Shown here one piece after another: positions 36,047 to 46,198 of a DNA stretch of 64,000 nucleotides. Position 1 is the first letter of the stretch, and every line of letters begins with the position of its first letter. The notes under the pieces are model-generated. The model did no database searches, was not told the origin of the DNA, and saw only the letters and a list, made by a program, of their open reading frames with translations. Where the stretch lies: the NCBI RefSeq assembly GCF_001293775.1, contig NZ_LGLN01000045.1, positions 22,747 to 86,746 of the forward strand, given 5' to 3'. Source of the stretch: Pseudomonas syringae pv. cilantro (GTDB taxonomy: Bacteria > Pseudomonadota > Gammaproteobacteria > Pseudomonadales > Pseudomonadaceae). Both the position numbers and the translations under genes were made by a program.

Positions 36047-39000
36047 AACCGCTCCGGCAGACTGAAGCCGCTCAACACGCGACTTTTGAACGGGTTGAAT
36101 GCGCTATTGGCGCGCAGTTCGTAAGAGATACTGGCGCCGTCAACGCGCAGTCGCAGATTGAAACGATCTGGCGCATTGCCTGCGGTCAGATCTGACTGTT
36201 CCAGCAGACGAAACCAGGCCCAGGGCCCATCTAGCGTTACACCTGAACGGCCACTGGCAGACGGTGGCGAAATCGACAACCGCACGACGCCGATACTGCC
36301 CGGGTTCGGCCACTGCATGGCGACCGGGCGGCTGGGGCCGTGGTCATAACCGATCTGCTGACCATCCAGATCCAGCAGAAATTGGGTGATGGAGGCGTCC
36401 ATGGCGATCGGTTTCAGCTCGAAACGAACCGTCGGCTGAGTGCCTCCGGAGCGAAAGAACGCATCGCGAATCGCACTCGCACGCTGGAATGTCTGCAGCA
36501 CGCCCGCATTGATCCCCAGCTTTTGCGCGGCACCGGACTGCCAGCGCCAGGTGCTGGCAGACGTGTCGACATAAGGCTGCAGGTATTTGCGGAAGTAGCT
36601 GTCCATCACGCCGCCGACACCGAAGAACTGACCGAAATCGTCCAGCGTCGCATCACGCGTGCTGCCGGGGGACATCGGGTAGCGGCCGCTGAGTGACTGG
36701 CGATAGACGTTCACCACCTCGCTGACCCAAGCGGCATTGAGCTGATTGCGCACCCCGCCCATCATCGTGTTGGTCGTGGAGCTGACAACCGACTTGACCA
36801 GCCCCTGCACCAGAGGCGGCTGACGCTCCGCGGTAAGGCTGACCCGTGCAGCGGCGGCCGTGGCCTGGTTTTTCGCTTCACCGAGCAACGCATCGCCACT
36901 GGCCCCGACCATAGCGCTGACCTGCACATAAAGCGCGTTCATGTCGGACAGCAACGCATCGATTGCCGCAGGCTCACCTTCGCCTTTAGTGACCAGACCC
37001 TTGAGATCGGCAAAATGCGCGCTCACCGGGTCCTCCACTGCCACCGGCGCAGTGCTGGCGGCCGCCTGCTGCTGGCCCAACAACGAACCGAGGCGCTGCT
37101 TGAGCTGATCAACGTTGCCATCGACCTTCTTGCCTTGTTCCGCGAGGAGTTTCTCTTCTTCCTGCAAGTCGGTTTCTCTGGCCACTGCCGACAGCAGTTT
37201 TTTCAAGGGCGAAGCAGGCCCCGAGATGACCCGCAGCACATCGGCAGCTTGCGCCACGCTGGTAATCGGCACAAAGTCGATGTCCGCCAGCAACGCATCC
37301 CACTGGCGCACGTAATCCTGGAAGTACAGGCGACGCACTTCGGCAGCCAGGCTGGCCACGTCCAGTTGTTCGGCCTGATCACGGCCCAGTACCCACTGTT
37401 CTTCTGCCAGCGTTGAAGCCTGATTGAGGCTGCTCAGCAGAAAGCCCTGGCGATAGCCCTTGGCGGTGAACAGGCCACTGAGCGGTTCAGTCAGAGGCTT
37501 GCCACTCTTGCGACTGAACACCAGTGCCGCGTCACGGCCACCGGCTTCGCTCAAGCGAAAATCCGGCACGCCTTCAGGCAGCTTCTGCCGTTTGACCCGG
37601 TCATAGACGCGCTGCGCCACCGGCAATTGCTGCAACTGGCGGCGCAGGTCATCGATCAGGCGCTGATCCAGACGGGCTTTGGGCGGGTGCCGCTCGAACA
37701 GCGCCTGCAAGTGCTCGCCCAGTGCCAGCCGCTGTTCCGGCGGCAGATCGCGGGGCAGGCTGCTGTCCCAGTCCAGAGCAATCCAGGCCTTGATGAAATC
37801 CGGGTCGTAATGCTCCGTATCGGCAAGCATCAGATAAGCCTTCAGGCCCTCGTACAGAAAGTCCGAAGAACCCCCGTTGTGCAATTGCTCTTCCAGCCTT
37901 GTCACCAGGCGCGGCGCGAATACGGCGATCAGCAGCTTGCGGTAGACGCTGGACGACTCCGCCTCGAGCATGTCGCCCTGATACAGGCCCAGCCCTTGCG
38001 CCCAGTCCGGCGGTTCACTGGCCAGATGACGGACCGCGTTGAGCAACGGCAGTACCGCCAATACATCACGCTGAGCGGGGCTGAGGTTCTGGACGGTCTG
38101 GCCAAGTGGCGCGACTTTCTGATCGACCTGCGCGATGTAGCGCTGGTTGGCGTTGTAACTGATCAGCCACAGTGCGCCAACCAGCAACACCACCGCGACC
38201 GTTGCAGCCAGCACAGCGCGGGCGATCCACTTGCGGCGGCGCTCCACTTTGGGATCGACCCCCATCAACCCCTGCTCGGCAAACGCTACGGCGGTAAACA
38301 ATCGCTCGATGAAATAACTGCGTCCGGTGCCGGATTGCCGCGCCAGTTGCTGTCGGTCCAGGTTCATGCTCTGGGCCATGCTGCCGATCAGACGATCGAT
38401 CGGGCTGCCTTCCTGAGTGCCGCTGGTGAAATAAACGCCACGCAACAGCGCGCGCGCCTCGAACGCATTGGGCTTGAAGACGCCGTCCAGAAAGCCTTGC
38501 AGCGTTTGTCTGAGCGCAGCGAACTGCTGCGGGAAGCCATAAATCAGGTCGCGCCGCGCCGGGTCACGCTCTTGCTGCAAGCGCTCCACCAACCGTTCAT
38601 TGAGACGCCGTTCCAGCGCCGAAAACTCTTTCTGGAAGTCCTGCAGCGGGTCTTCGGCACTCTTGCCGTCGTCCAGCGCAAATGTCATGCCCCAGACCTG
38701 AGCGCGCTCTTCCTTGCTCAGCGCATCGAAGAACTCCATGAAGCCCGGCACCAGATCGAGCTTGGTCAGCATCAGATAGATCGGGAAACGCACGCCCAGT
38801 CGAGTGTGCAGCTCCTGAATCCGCAGGCGAATCGCGGCGGCATGATCAGCCCGCTCGGTATCGCTGCCAAGCAGCAGATCGGAAAGACTGATGGCAATGA
38901 ACGCACCGTCGATGGGCCGACGCGCGCGCTGGGTCTTGAGCAGGTCGAGAAAGCCCAGCCATGCTGCCTTGTCGACTTGCGCGTGGCTGTCCTGAGTGGT

Positions 39001-39546
39001 GTAGCGACCTGCGGTGTCGAGCAGCACCGCCTGATCGGTGAACCACCAGTCGCAGTTGCGTGTCCCCCCCACGCCACGAACGGCACCCGCGCCAAGCTGG
39101 GCTGCGAGTGGAAAATGCAGACCCGAGTTGACCAGCGCTGTGGTTTTGCCCGAACCGGGCGGCCCGATGATCACATACCACGGCAGCTCATACAGATTGC
39201 GCCGCTGATCACCGCCCAGACGGGCCTTTTTCAGCAGGGTGAGCGCTTCGTCCATGCGTTGCCGCAAGGTCGCCAGTTCCTCGGCGGTGGCGACGCTGGC
39301 AGGGTCCGGCGCGGTCTCGGCGGCCAGGCTCTGCATGACGGCTGCCGCCTGGCGACGGGCCTGAATGATGCGAAACACCCGGTAACCGATCCAGATCGCG
39401 AACAATAGAATGATCAACGCCCAACGGCGACCTTCCGGGACCAGGATGTCCAGCAGCGGACCGACAAACCAGATGATCAGGCTGAGCGCGATCAAGCCCA
39501 GCAGCGGGACGAGCCAGCGAATGACAAAACCGAAAAAAACCTTCAC
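36043..39546 (-). CDS. tssM: T6SS membrane complex component TssM (IcmF)
   Basis: TssM is the large inner-membrane protein that spans to the outer membrane and joins TssL and TssJ in the T6SS membrane complex. At 1167 residues it has two N-terminal helices (about 8-34 and 41-58), a cytoplasmic domain with Walker A GPPGSGKTT at residues 128-136, and a third helix at about 440-465. A long periplasmic region for TssJ binding follows. The Walker A motif is intact. It overlaps tssL and tagF by four bases each. Confidence 0.97.
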   Translation of the reverse strand: MKVFFGFVIRWLVPLLGLIALSLIIWFVGPLLDILVPEGRRWALIILLFAIWIGYRVFRIIQARRQAAAVMQSLAAETAPDPASVATAEELATLRQRMDEALTLLKKARLGGDQRRNLYELPWYVIIGPPGSGKTTALVNSGLHFPLAAQLGAGAVRGVGGTRNCDWWFTDQAVLLDTAGRYTTQDSHAQVDKAAWLGFLDLLKTQRARRPIDGAFIAISLSDLLLGSDTERADHAAAIRLRIQELHTRLGVRFPIYLMLTKLDLVPGFMEFFDALSKEERAQVWGMTFALDDGKSAEDPLQDFQKEFSALERRLNERLVERLQQERDPARRDLIYGFPQQFAALRQTLQGFLDGVFKPNAFEARALLRGVYFTSGTQEGSPIDRLIGSMAQSMNLDRQQLARQSGTGRSYFIERLFTAVAFAEQGLMGVDPKVERRRKWIARAVLAATVAVVLLVGALWLISYNANQRYIAQVDQKVAPLGQTVQNLSPAQRDVLAVLPLLNAVRHLASEPPDWAQGLGLYQGDMLEAESSSVYRKLLIAVFAPRLVTRLEEQLHNGGSSDFLYEGLKAYLMLADTEHYDPDFIKAWIALDWDSSLPRDLPPEQRLALGEHLQALFERHPPKARLDQRLIDDLRRQLQQLPVAQRVYDRVKRQKLPEGVPDFRLSEAGGRDAALVFSRKSGKPLTEPLSGLFTAKGYRQGFLLSSLNQASTLAEEQWVLGRDQAEQLDVASLAAEVRRLYFQDYVRQWDALLADIDFVPITSVAQAADVLRVISGPASPLKKLLSAVARETDLQEEEKLLAEQGKKVDGNVDQLKQRLGSLLGQQQAAASTAPVAVEDPVSAHFADLKGLVTKGEGEPAAIDALLSDMNALYVQVSAMVGASGDALLGEAKNQATAAAARVSLTAERQPPLVQGLVKSVVSSTTNTMMGGVRNQLNAAWVSEVVNVYRQSLSGRYPMSPGSTRDATLDDFGQFFGVGGVMDSYFRKYLQPYVDTSASTWRWQSGAAQKLGINAGVLQTFQRASAIRDAFFRSGGTQPTVRFELKPIAMDASITQFLLDLDGQQIGYDHGPSRPVAMQWPNPGSIGVVRLSISPPSASGRSGVTLDGPWAWFRLLEQSDLTAGNAPDRFNLRLRVDGASISYELRANSAFNPFKSRVLSGFSLPERL

Positions 39547-40856
39547 TCGACCCCCTCCGCCAATACAGTGATTTCAACCCGGCGATTCTTCGCTCGGCCC
39601 TCAGCGGTCGCGTTGGAACCCAGCGGCTCGGTATCGCTGCGCCCTTCTGCGGTGAAACGTTGCGGCTGGCCAGTCTTGGCGGCGAGGATTTGCAACACTT
39701 GTTCGGCACGAGCCTGCGACAGCGCCCAGTTGGACGGAAAGCGCAGGGTCGCAATGGGACGGTTGTCGCTGTGCCCGGTGATGCGCACGTCACCCTTGAC
39801 CTTGCGGATGGCATCGGCAATGCGCAGCATCAGTGGCTGGAAGTCGTCCACGATGGTGGCGCTGCCCGACGCAAACAGCTCGTCACCGCGAATAGTCACC
39901 ACCGAGCGATCCACGGCGTCTTCAACCGCCACCTTGCCGGCCTTGATGTCGTCGGCCAGAAAGCCTGCAAGACGCGGGCGTTCGATCAGTTTCGGCTGCA
40001 CCACGGGACGATCGATGGACTGCACCGGAATCTCGCCCAACGCATGAATATTCCTGAACACCGGCTCGGCGTCAGACGCCAGTTTCAGTCTCAGCACCAA
40101 CAGCAACAGCAGCAACAGCGCCAGCCCGATGGCGACACCGACCCACGGCGGCATGAACTGGGTCAGGCGATCACGGGCCAGAGTCAGACCGCGCCAGTGT
40201 GGCGAGAGCTCACGTTCATGCTCGCCGCGGGCACTGCGGATCGCTGCACTGGTCCGCTCGCGAAGGGCTTCAAGTTCGCTGCGACCGTTGTTCATCACCC
40301 GATAGCGGCCCTCGAAGCCCAGGCACATGCACAGGTACAAAAGCTCTAGCAGGTACAACCGCTCGCGCGGGCTTTGCAGGCAGTGGTCAAGCAACTGGAA
40401 AACCTTTTCACCTCCCCAGGCTTCGTTGTGCACCGTGATCAGCAGGCTTTGTTTGCCCCATTCGCTGGTGCTGCCCCACGGTGTACTCATGACCGCTTCA
40501 TCAAGCGCGGTGCACAGTACGTAACGCCCCAGCAGCACATCGTTGCGGGCGACCCCGGCCGCTTCGGCGCGCTCCTCGAACTGGCGCAGCCAGGCCAGCA
40601 ATTGCGCCCGCAGGCTGGCCGGTGCCGGGTGGGCAATGGTGCTGCGCAGGCGGGCCAGCAAGGCCAGCAGCGGACCTGCGGCACTTTCCAGCGGATTGAG
40701 CCCCTGCGCTTGACCGGTTGCCAGCGGCGCCGATGGCACATTGAGCGGCGGAGTAGGCTCCGGAGCGCCACTGGACCCGCTGCGACCGCCGGGACGCGGC
40801 ATGAACTGGGTGCGGTCGCTGGCGGGCGGGGATGAACCGTCGTCGTTGGAATGCAT
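39543..40856 (-). CDS. tssL: T6SS membrane complex component TssL with OmpA-like domain
   Basis: TssL (DotU) anchors the baseplate to the membrane. The 437-residue protein has a DotU cytoplasmic domain (about 55-225, with CTALDEAVMSTPWG), one membrane helix (WVGVAIGLALLLLLLLVL, about 235-255) and a C-terminal OmpA/MotB peptidoglycan-binding domain (about 300-437, ITGHSDNRPIATLRFPSNWA). The extended form with the peptidoglycan domain is usual for H1-type systems. Next to tssK with a six-base gap. Confidence 0.96.
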   Translation of the reverse strand: MHSNDDGSSPPASDRTQFMPRPGGRSGSSGAPEPTPPLNVPSAPLATGQAQGLNPLESAAGPLLALLARLRSTIAHPAPASLRAQLLAWLRQFEERAEAAGVARNDVLLGRYVLCTALDEAVMSTPWGSTSEWGKQSLLITVHNEAWGGEKVFQLLDHCLQSPRERLYLLELLYLCMCLGFEGRYRVMNNGRSELEALRERTSAAIRSARGEHERELSPHWRGLTLARDRLTQFMPPWVGVAIGLALLLLLLLVLRLKLASDAEPVFRNIHALGEIPVQSIDRPVVQPKLIERPRLAGFLADDIKAGKVAVEDAVDRSVVTIRGDELFASGSATIVDDFQPLMLRIADAIRKVKGDVRITGHSDNRPIATLRFPSNWALSQARAEQVLQILAAKTGQPQRFTAEGRSDTEPLGSNATAEGRAKNRRVEITVLAEGVE

Positions 40857-40862
40857 CGCGGT

Positions 40863-42197
40863 TTATCCTCGAATGGCCCAGAAGGCCAGGTTCAGCCCCG
40901 GGAATTCACCCGCGACATGAAAGGCAAAGCCACCGGAGTGCATCAGCTGTTTCCAGTGCTCGCTGCCGCGGTCCAGTTCGTAGTAGGTCGAGCCCGCGTG
41001 GTACGGAATCTGTCTCGGCGCCACGGGAAGTGGCAACAGGCCGATGCCGGGCAGTTGCAGGTTGACCAGATCACGGATGTGCTCCACCGAGCCGATTTTG
41101 CTCTGCTGGCTGAAACGCCCGCGCAGGGTTTCGCTCGGGATATCAGCACGCACCACGAGGATGAAGCTTGCAGTGTCGATCAGGGTCTTGTCTGCCAGCA
41201 TCGCGACATGCACGCCGTAGGCTTTTTCAACGATTGGAATAGGCGTGGCCTTGCTGTCGATCAGCATCGACAGCGCCTCGCGCAGCGCATGCATGACCGG
41301 CGTGAAACTCAATGTCAGGTCGTCATGCTGATAACGAGGGAAATCCTCAGGGCGACGGCTGCTCGACGAAAAGGTCGCAAACTCCCCGGCCAGCGCGACC
41401 AGTACGCTGTAGAAACGCTCGGGGTGCACAGGGCTCAACTGACTCAGGTGGTTGATCAGCGGCTCGGCGCGATTGACCAGTTGCAGCAACATGAAATCAG
41501 CGATTTCCGAAGCGCCGCCCGCGCCAGACGCCACAACCCGCCCGGCCAGCGCCTCGCCACGCTGGCGCAACAGGCCCTGTAGCTCGCTGCGAAACGCCGA
41601 CAGCGGCCGGCTTGCGGTAACGTCGAGCACTGGCGGTATGTAACTGTCATCCAGCACCAGCGCGCGGTCGGCGCGCTTTTCCTTGATACGCACCACGCCT
41701 ATGGCAGCGTAATCGCCCAAGCCGTCCTCAGCCGTCAGCAAGCGCAGAGCTCTGGAACCGACGGCCACTGGCGCTCGGTTTTCGAACGGAGCGTTGTCAT
41801 CGCGCACCTCGCGCACCTGGCTGAGGTAACGTGCGCCACCCAATGCTTCGCCTTCGTCCACGGTATCGCGTGCACCGGCGCGCTTGAGCGGCAAGGCCAG
41901 GTACACCACGCCGTCACGCAGGTTGTCATCAATGCTCAACGGGCTGGGTGCCAGATCATCCTGCGGAATGCTGAAAGGTGTGCCGTCGGGCAGCAAACCC
42001 CGGGCCGAAATGATTGCCAGTTTGCCTTGGGCCAACAGACCCTGATCGATCAACAGCTCGGAAAACCCCCACGCGCCTGCCGACAGTGGCCGATTGCGGG
42101 CATCGATCAGGTTTTCCAGGTATCGGTCATGCTGCTGAAAGTGCTGGGTTCCGATGAACATGCCTTCCGACCAGACCACTCGATTGTTCCAGGACAT
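40863..42197 (-). CDS. tssK: T6SS baseplate component TssK
   Basis: TssK links the T6SS baseplate to the membrane complex through TssL and TssM. The 444-residue protein begins with the conserved NRVVWSEGMFIGTQHFQQHD and carries later blocks such as FPRYQHDDLTLSFTPVMHAL. Length is typical. It is flanked by tssL and tssJ in one operon. Confidence 0.96.
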   Translation of the reverse strand: MSWNNRVVWSEGMFIGTQHFQQHDRYLENLIDARNRPLSAGAWGFSELLIDQGLLAQGKLAIISARGLLPDGTPFSIPQDDLAPSPLSIDDNLRDGVVYLALPLKRAGARDTVDEGEALGGARYLSQVREVRDDNAPFENRAPVAVGSRALRLLTAEDGLGDYAAIGVVRIKEKRADRALVLDDSYIPPVLDVTASRPLSAFRSELQGLLRQRGEALAGRVVASGAGGASEIADFMLLQLVNRAEPLINHLSQLSPVHPERFYSVLVALAGEFATFSSSSRRPEDFPRYQHDDLTLSFTPVMHALREALSMLIDSKATPIPIVEKAYGVHVAMLADKTLIDTASFILVVRADIPSETLRGRFSQQSKIGSVEHIRDLVNLQLPGIGLLPLPVAPRQIPYHAGSTYYELDRGSEHWKQLMHSGGFAFHVAGEFPGLNLAFWAIRG

Positions 42198-42211
42198 GGG
42201 TACTCCGTTTG

Positions 42212-42715
42212 CTATTGAGCCGGGCGGGTTGGGGTGGCGACGTCAGTGCGTACGGCCTGCACATCGAGGCTGATCCGGTGTTCGCTGGACTGTCGCGGCG
42301 AGACGTCGATGACGGCACGCCACTGCGCACGATCTATTGCGCGATAGCCGACCACCAGGCCGATATGACGGGTCGCCGGATCAAGATGGCGAACGACACG
42401 CTGCTGCGCACCGGGCTGGACCAGCACTTCATCCTGATCAAGCAGATCGGGTCCCAGCGTGGCGGGAGCGCGCTCGGCCAGGGCGAAATAGTCCGCACGC
42501 AGGAAAGACGCTGTGTTTTTCAATTCGTAGAGGCGCACCCGGACGGGCGCAGCCTGACCGGTCGCGCCGGGGTTGAGCCCTGCGGCAGCCTGAAAGTCGA
42601 GCGTGACGGCGGCTTCCGAAGAGGACGCAGACGCATCCTTCGGAGTTTGCACATCCTTGGCACAGGCACCCAGCAGCAATACAATGAGAGCGGCCGAAAC
42701 AACGCTGCGAAACAT
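42212..42715 (-). CDS. tssJ: T6SS outer-membrane lipoprotein TssJ
   Basis: TssJ tethers TssM to the outer membrane. A lipoprotein signal with lipobox LLGAC is present. The mature part contains VRVRLYELKNTASFLRADYFAL, the recognised TssJ fold. The length, 167 residues, is normal. In the leftward operon downstream of fha1. Confidence 0.94.
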   Translation of the reverse strand: MFRSVVSAALIVLLLGACAKDVQTPKDASASSSEAAVTLDFQAAAGLNPGATGQAAPVRVRLYELKNTASFLRADYFALAERAPATLGPDLLDQDEVLVQPGAQQRVVRHLDPATRHIGLVVGYRAIDRAQWRAVIDVSPRQSSEHRISLDVQAVRTDVATPTRPAQ

Positions 42716-42758
42716 CCTTGATCCTTAAGTTCTGGCTAGTGGTGGTTGATCCTGCAAC

Positions 42759-44174
42759 TCAGGGGCGGCGCAAACGGGCGCTGTGCTCCTCATAGGCGCG
42801 GCTGAACTCACGCCCGAAAAGCTCTTGGAAATCGTCTTCCGCTTCGCGCGAAATATTGCTGTAGAGCTCGGTGAACTGCTGCCAGTAACGGGCTTGTCGG
42901 GAACCGCCCAGCAGGCTCGATAAAGCACCTGACGGTGCGCTCATACGCGCCTCAAGCTCGGCAGGTTCAAAGCGTTTGAGCAGATGCTTGATCGCTGCCT
43001 GCACACCGGCCATCACGGCCAGCTGGTGAGCGCGTAAATCATCAAAACTGTCGGTCACCGCCTGTTCCGGTGCCATGAATGCCTGATTGCCGTGACGCAG
43101 CAGCAGCAGCAACAGGGCCTCATCGGCATTCGGGGCGAATTTCAACGGGTTGTTTTCCACCGGGCCTATCACGGTCTGCTGCATGCGGAACTCGCCCTTG
43201 AGGCTGGTGCGCGCCCGCAATACGTCGATCAGCCCTTCAACCATCAGCCGATAGCTGCGCCCTATCGCCTCCATCTGGGCCTCGGCCTGAGCGGTGTCGA
43301 TGCGCAGCTGATCAAGGCCTGCGCCGCGCAGAAAGGCTTGAAGCAGATCGGGCGTATGAGCGGAGGCAGTTTCGGCTGGCGACGGCGTAGCGACTGGCGC
43401 TACGGCTGGAGCGACTGGGACAGCGACGGGTTCAGGCCTCGTCAGCTCAGGCTCAGGCTCAGGCAGAGTATCGGCCCGCGGTTGCGTCGGTGTCGGGGCG
43501 GGCGTATCGGCTAACAGGTCCCAGTCTTCGGGAATGAGTCCGACAGCGGGCGCGGACTCAGGCATTTTCAACGCCGGGGCCGGTCTCGAGGGCACCGGGG
43601 CTCGAAAGTCATGTTGCTCGGCAGGAACATGATCAGGCTGTGTCGGCGGCGTGATGCTCGACGGCGTCAGAAAGTCGAACAGATCAGGAAAGGTATCGTG
43701 TGCCGATCCGCCCTGAAAATGAGCGGTAGCCGGCACGCTGCTTACTGGCGCAGCACCGGGTTGCGCTGCGCCGCTCTGGCGCCCCATCAGCGCTTCGAAA
43801 CTGTTGGGGGAGTCGATCCCGCTCGCTGGCATGACGTCCGCAAAATTCAGACCCGCGTCGATGCGTGCCTGTATTTCGTATTCACCAATACGGATGATTT
43901 CGCCATCCTGAAGCGGTTCGCTGTTGCCGCGCCGCAGACGAATACCGGCATTGATCAGCTCGACGCCATTGGTGCTGTAGTCGGTGAGGTAGTAACGACC
44001 ATCTTTGTACTGGACAACGCAATGCTTCTGGGAAACCAAGCGCTCGGGATCAGGCAGCACCCAGTCATTCTCCGGGCCACGACCGATCGCCATCACCCCA
44101 TTATCCATTGATTTTTCAGGACATTGGCCAGGGGTTATCTTGTGATAACTAGTGATCGTCAGACACAGCGTCAT
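42759..44174 (-). CDS. fha1: T6SS FHA-domain protein Fha1 (TagH)
   Basis: Fha1 is the PpkA substrate whose phosphorylated form promotes T6SS assembly. The 471-residue protein has an N-terminal FHA domain (about 1-110, with AIGRGPENDWVLPDPERLVSQK and TDYSTNGVELINAG), a proline-rich linker and a C-terminal T6SS FHA domain (about 300-460). ATG 44174 has AAGGAGG at ideal spacing; the longer reading to 44255 is rejected. It is the first gene of the leftward operon. The leader contains a GGA overlapping the ribosome site, a possible RsmA target. Confidence 0.94.
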   Translation of the reverse strand: MTLCLTITSYHKITPGQCPEKSMDNGVMAIGRGPENDWVLPDPERLVSQKHCVVQYKDGRYYLTDYSTNGVELINAGIRLRRGNSEPLQDGEIIRIGEYEIQARIDAGLNFADVMPASGIDSPNSFEALMGRQSGAAQPGAAPVSSVPATAHFQGGSAHDTFPDLFDFLTPSSITPPTQPDHVPAEQHDFRAPVPSRPAPALKMPESAPAVGLIPEDWDLLADTPAPTPTQPRADTLPEPEPELTRPEPVAVPVAPAVAPVATPSPAETASAHTPDLLQAFLRGAGLDQLRIDTAQAEAQMEAIGRSYRLMVEGLIDVLRARTSLKGEFRMQQTVIGPVENNPLKFAPNADEALLLLLLRHGNQAFMAPEQAVTDSFDDLRAHQLAVMAGVQAAIKHLLKRFEPAELEARMSAPSGALSSLLGGSRQARYWQQFTELYSNISREAEDDFQELFGREFSRAYEEHSARLRRP

Positions 44175-44561
44175 TGCGCCTCCTTGCTTACAACGCGCAT
44201 GAGCAACAATAACGAAAAACCTGAAACGATGAGCGCAGCAGCCTGAATGAGGCAAAAAAGCTCAAAGAACGATTTTAAAAATTATTGGTGAACATGAAAG
44301 CACGCGACTTTATACACAATTCCATGGCAGTGACACAGGCGACGGCAAAACAACATTTCGGTTGCCACCCCCGTCACACCCGCGCAAAGCCGGCATAGCT
44401 TAACCTTGACAAGCCATCTGTACTACACCAAAAATGCACAACGCCCATGCCCCAGTGAGTTCATAGTGGCATCACTGCGAGTAACCGCTACCCATGGAAG
44501 TTGTTCAGGGAACGTCCTGACTAGCCGCGCGACAACAACTGATTTGATAAGGAGATCGATC
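44175..44561. promoter_or_regulatory. Divergent T6SS operon intergenic region
   Basis: No gene is seen here. It holds the promoters of both T6SS operons. The fha1-side part (about 44210-44310) is AT-rich, and a consensus-like TTGACA occurs at 44407-44412 on the rightward side without a clear partner at -10. I looked for a sigma-54 -24/-12 pair and found none with correct spacing on either strand. The ribosome sites at each end (AAGGAGG before fha1, AAGGAG before tssA) contain GGA that could be bound by RsmA. Confidence 0.5.
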
Positions 44562-45572
44562 TTGGTGGATGTACCGTTGCTGCTCGCTGCAGTGTCCGCC
44601 AATTTTCCTTGCGGCGATGATCTGGAATACGACCCGGATTTTCTGCAATTGGAGCGCGATGCGCTAGGCCGTCCTGAACGCGTCATGGGCGATTCGATAC
44701 AACCTGCCGAGCCCCCCCAATGGCGCGCCATCGAGCAATCGAGCGTTGCGCTGCTGCAGCGCAGCAAAGACCTGCGCATCACCCATTTCCTTCTGCAAAG
44801 TGCCCTGGCGCTCGACGGCGTTGCTGGCCTGGGCAACGTGCTCACGCTCATCAGCGAACTTCTCAAGCAGTACTGGGCCGATATCTACCCGCAGCTTGAT
44901 GCAGATGACGATAACGATCCTACCGTGCGTATCAATGCGCTTTCAGGTCTGACCTGCGACACCAATATCCGCCTGTTGCGCGAAAGCGTTCTGATCCGTT
45001 CCCGGGCTTTCGGCACTGTCAGCCTGCGCGCCGCGCTCAGTGCCAGCGGCCTGCAGAGCTGTGCCGATGAGACGCTGACCGCCGATACCTTGTCTGCCGC
45101 TCTGCGCGACAGTGATCCCGAGCAACTGGACGCCACCCGAAGCGCGCTGAGCGAAGCACGCTCGGCCGTCGAATTTATCGAGCGTTTCGTGTCAGAGCAG
45201 GTCGGTTCGGCACAGGGTGTCGACCTGTCCCCGCTGAAACAGCTGCTCAGGCAAGCCATGCAGATTCTGGGCGAACAGAGCGTCGCCAGCGCTGACAACG
45301 AGTCGGTCGACGAAGCGCCAGGGTCTGCCGCGCAAGCGCCCGCCTCCATCACGCCAAGCGCGTCCGGCGACATCGCCACTCGCGACGACGTACTGCGCAG
45401 CCTTGATCGAATTCTGAGTTATTACACCCGCCACGAGCCCTCGAGCCCGCTGCCGGTGCTGTTGAACCGAGCAAAGAATCTGGTGCACGCCGATTTCGAA
45501 GCCATCGTGCGTAACCTGATTCCAGACGGTATGTCGCAGTTCGAAAACTTGCGCGGACCCGAGGCTGACTGA
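44562..45572 (+). CDS. tssA: T6SS baseplate/tail assembly protein TssA
   Basis: TssA primes tail sheath and tube polymerisation. The 336-residue reading begins at TTG 44562, seven bases after AAGGAG; GTG 44565 is an alternative start. Typical content is SANFPCGDDLEYDPDFLQLE, an ImpA-type N-terminal domain (about 1-130), and a C-terminal part ending in IVRNLIPDGMSQFENLRG. The GDDLEYDP block is the best marker. The longer frame to 44406 extends through non-conserved sequence and is rejected. First gene of the rightward operon. Confidence 0.92.
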   Translation: MVDVPLLLAAVSANFPCGDDLEYDPDFLQLERDALGRPERVMGDSIQPAEPPQWRAIEQSSVALLQRSKDLRITHFLLQSALALDGVAGLGNVLTLISELLKQYWADIYPQLDADDDNDPTVRINALSGLTCDTNIRLLRESVLIRSRAFGTVSLRAALSASGLQSCADETLTADTLSAALRDSDPEQLDATRSALSEARSAVEFIERFVSEQVGSAQGVDLSPLKQLLRQAMQILGEQSVASADNESVDEAPGSAAQAPASITPSASGDIATRDDVLRSLDRILSYYTRHEPSSPLPVLLNRAKNLVHADFEAIVRNLIPDGMSQFENLRGPEAD

Positions 45573-45667
45573 CTCCCTGATGGGGTCTGTGTCCGGATCA
45601 CGCAATCCCGTTACCGGCAACGACCGATGACGCCAACACCGTCGCAGCAGCGACCAGGAGGAGCAAC

Positions 45668-46183
45668 GTGGCGAAAACCAGTTCTCAGAAATTCATTGCG
45701 CGCAATCGCGCGCCGCGAGTTCAGATCGAATACGACGTAGAGCTTTATGGCGCCGAGAAAAAGGTCCAGTTGCCCTTTGTCATGGGGGTCATGGCAGACC
45801 TTGCCGGCAAGCCGGCAGAGCCTCTGGCAGCGGTGGCCGATCGCAAGTTTCTGGAAATCGATGTCGACAATTTCGACTCGCGCCTCAAGGCCATGCAGCC
45901 ACGTGTGGCGTTCAACGTGCCCAATGAGCTGACGGGCGAAGGCAACCTGAGCCTGGACATCACGTTCGAGAGCATGGATGACTTCAGCCCTGCGGCGGTT
46001 GCGCGCAATGTCGACTCACTGAAAAAACTCCTCGAAGCGCGGACGCAGCTGGCAAACCTGCTGACCTACATGGACGGCAAGACCGGCGCTGAAGAAATCA
46101 TCATGAAGGCTATCAAGGATCCTGCGTTGCTCCAGGCCCTGGCGAGTGCGCCAAAGCCTCAGGACTCCGAGCCCAACGCGTAA
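45668..46183 (+). CDS. tssB: T6SS sheath small subunit TssB
   Basis: TssB and TssC build the contractile sheath. The 171-residue protein opens MAKTSSQKFIARNRAPRVQI and contains the conserved LPFVMGVMADLAG and LTGEGNLSLDITFESMDDF. It begins at GTG 45668 with AGGAGGAG upstream. Length and neighbours match. Confidence 0.97.
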   Translation: MAKTSSQKFIARNRAPRVQIEYDVELYGAEKKVQLPFVMGVMADLAGKPAEPLAAVADRKFLEIDVDNFDSRLKAMQPRVAFNVPNELTGEGNLSLDITFESMDDFSPAAVARNVDSLKKLLEARTQLANLLTYMDGKTGAEEIIMKAIKDPALLQALASAPKPQDSEPNA

Positions 46184-46198
46184 TCAGGACCAGACATC

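Noticed and set aside
44175-44561. Sigma-54 promoters between the T6SS operons
   Set aside because: TGGC and GC pairs occur on both strands but the spacing is off by one or more, or the -12 GC is missing.
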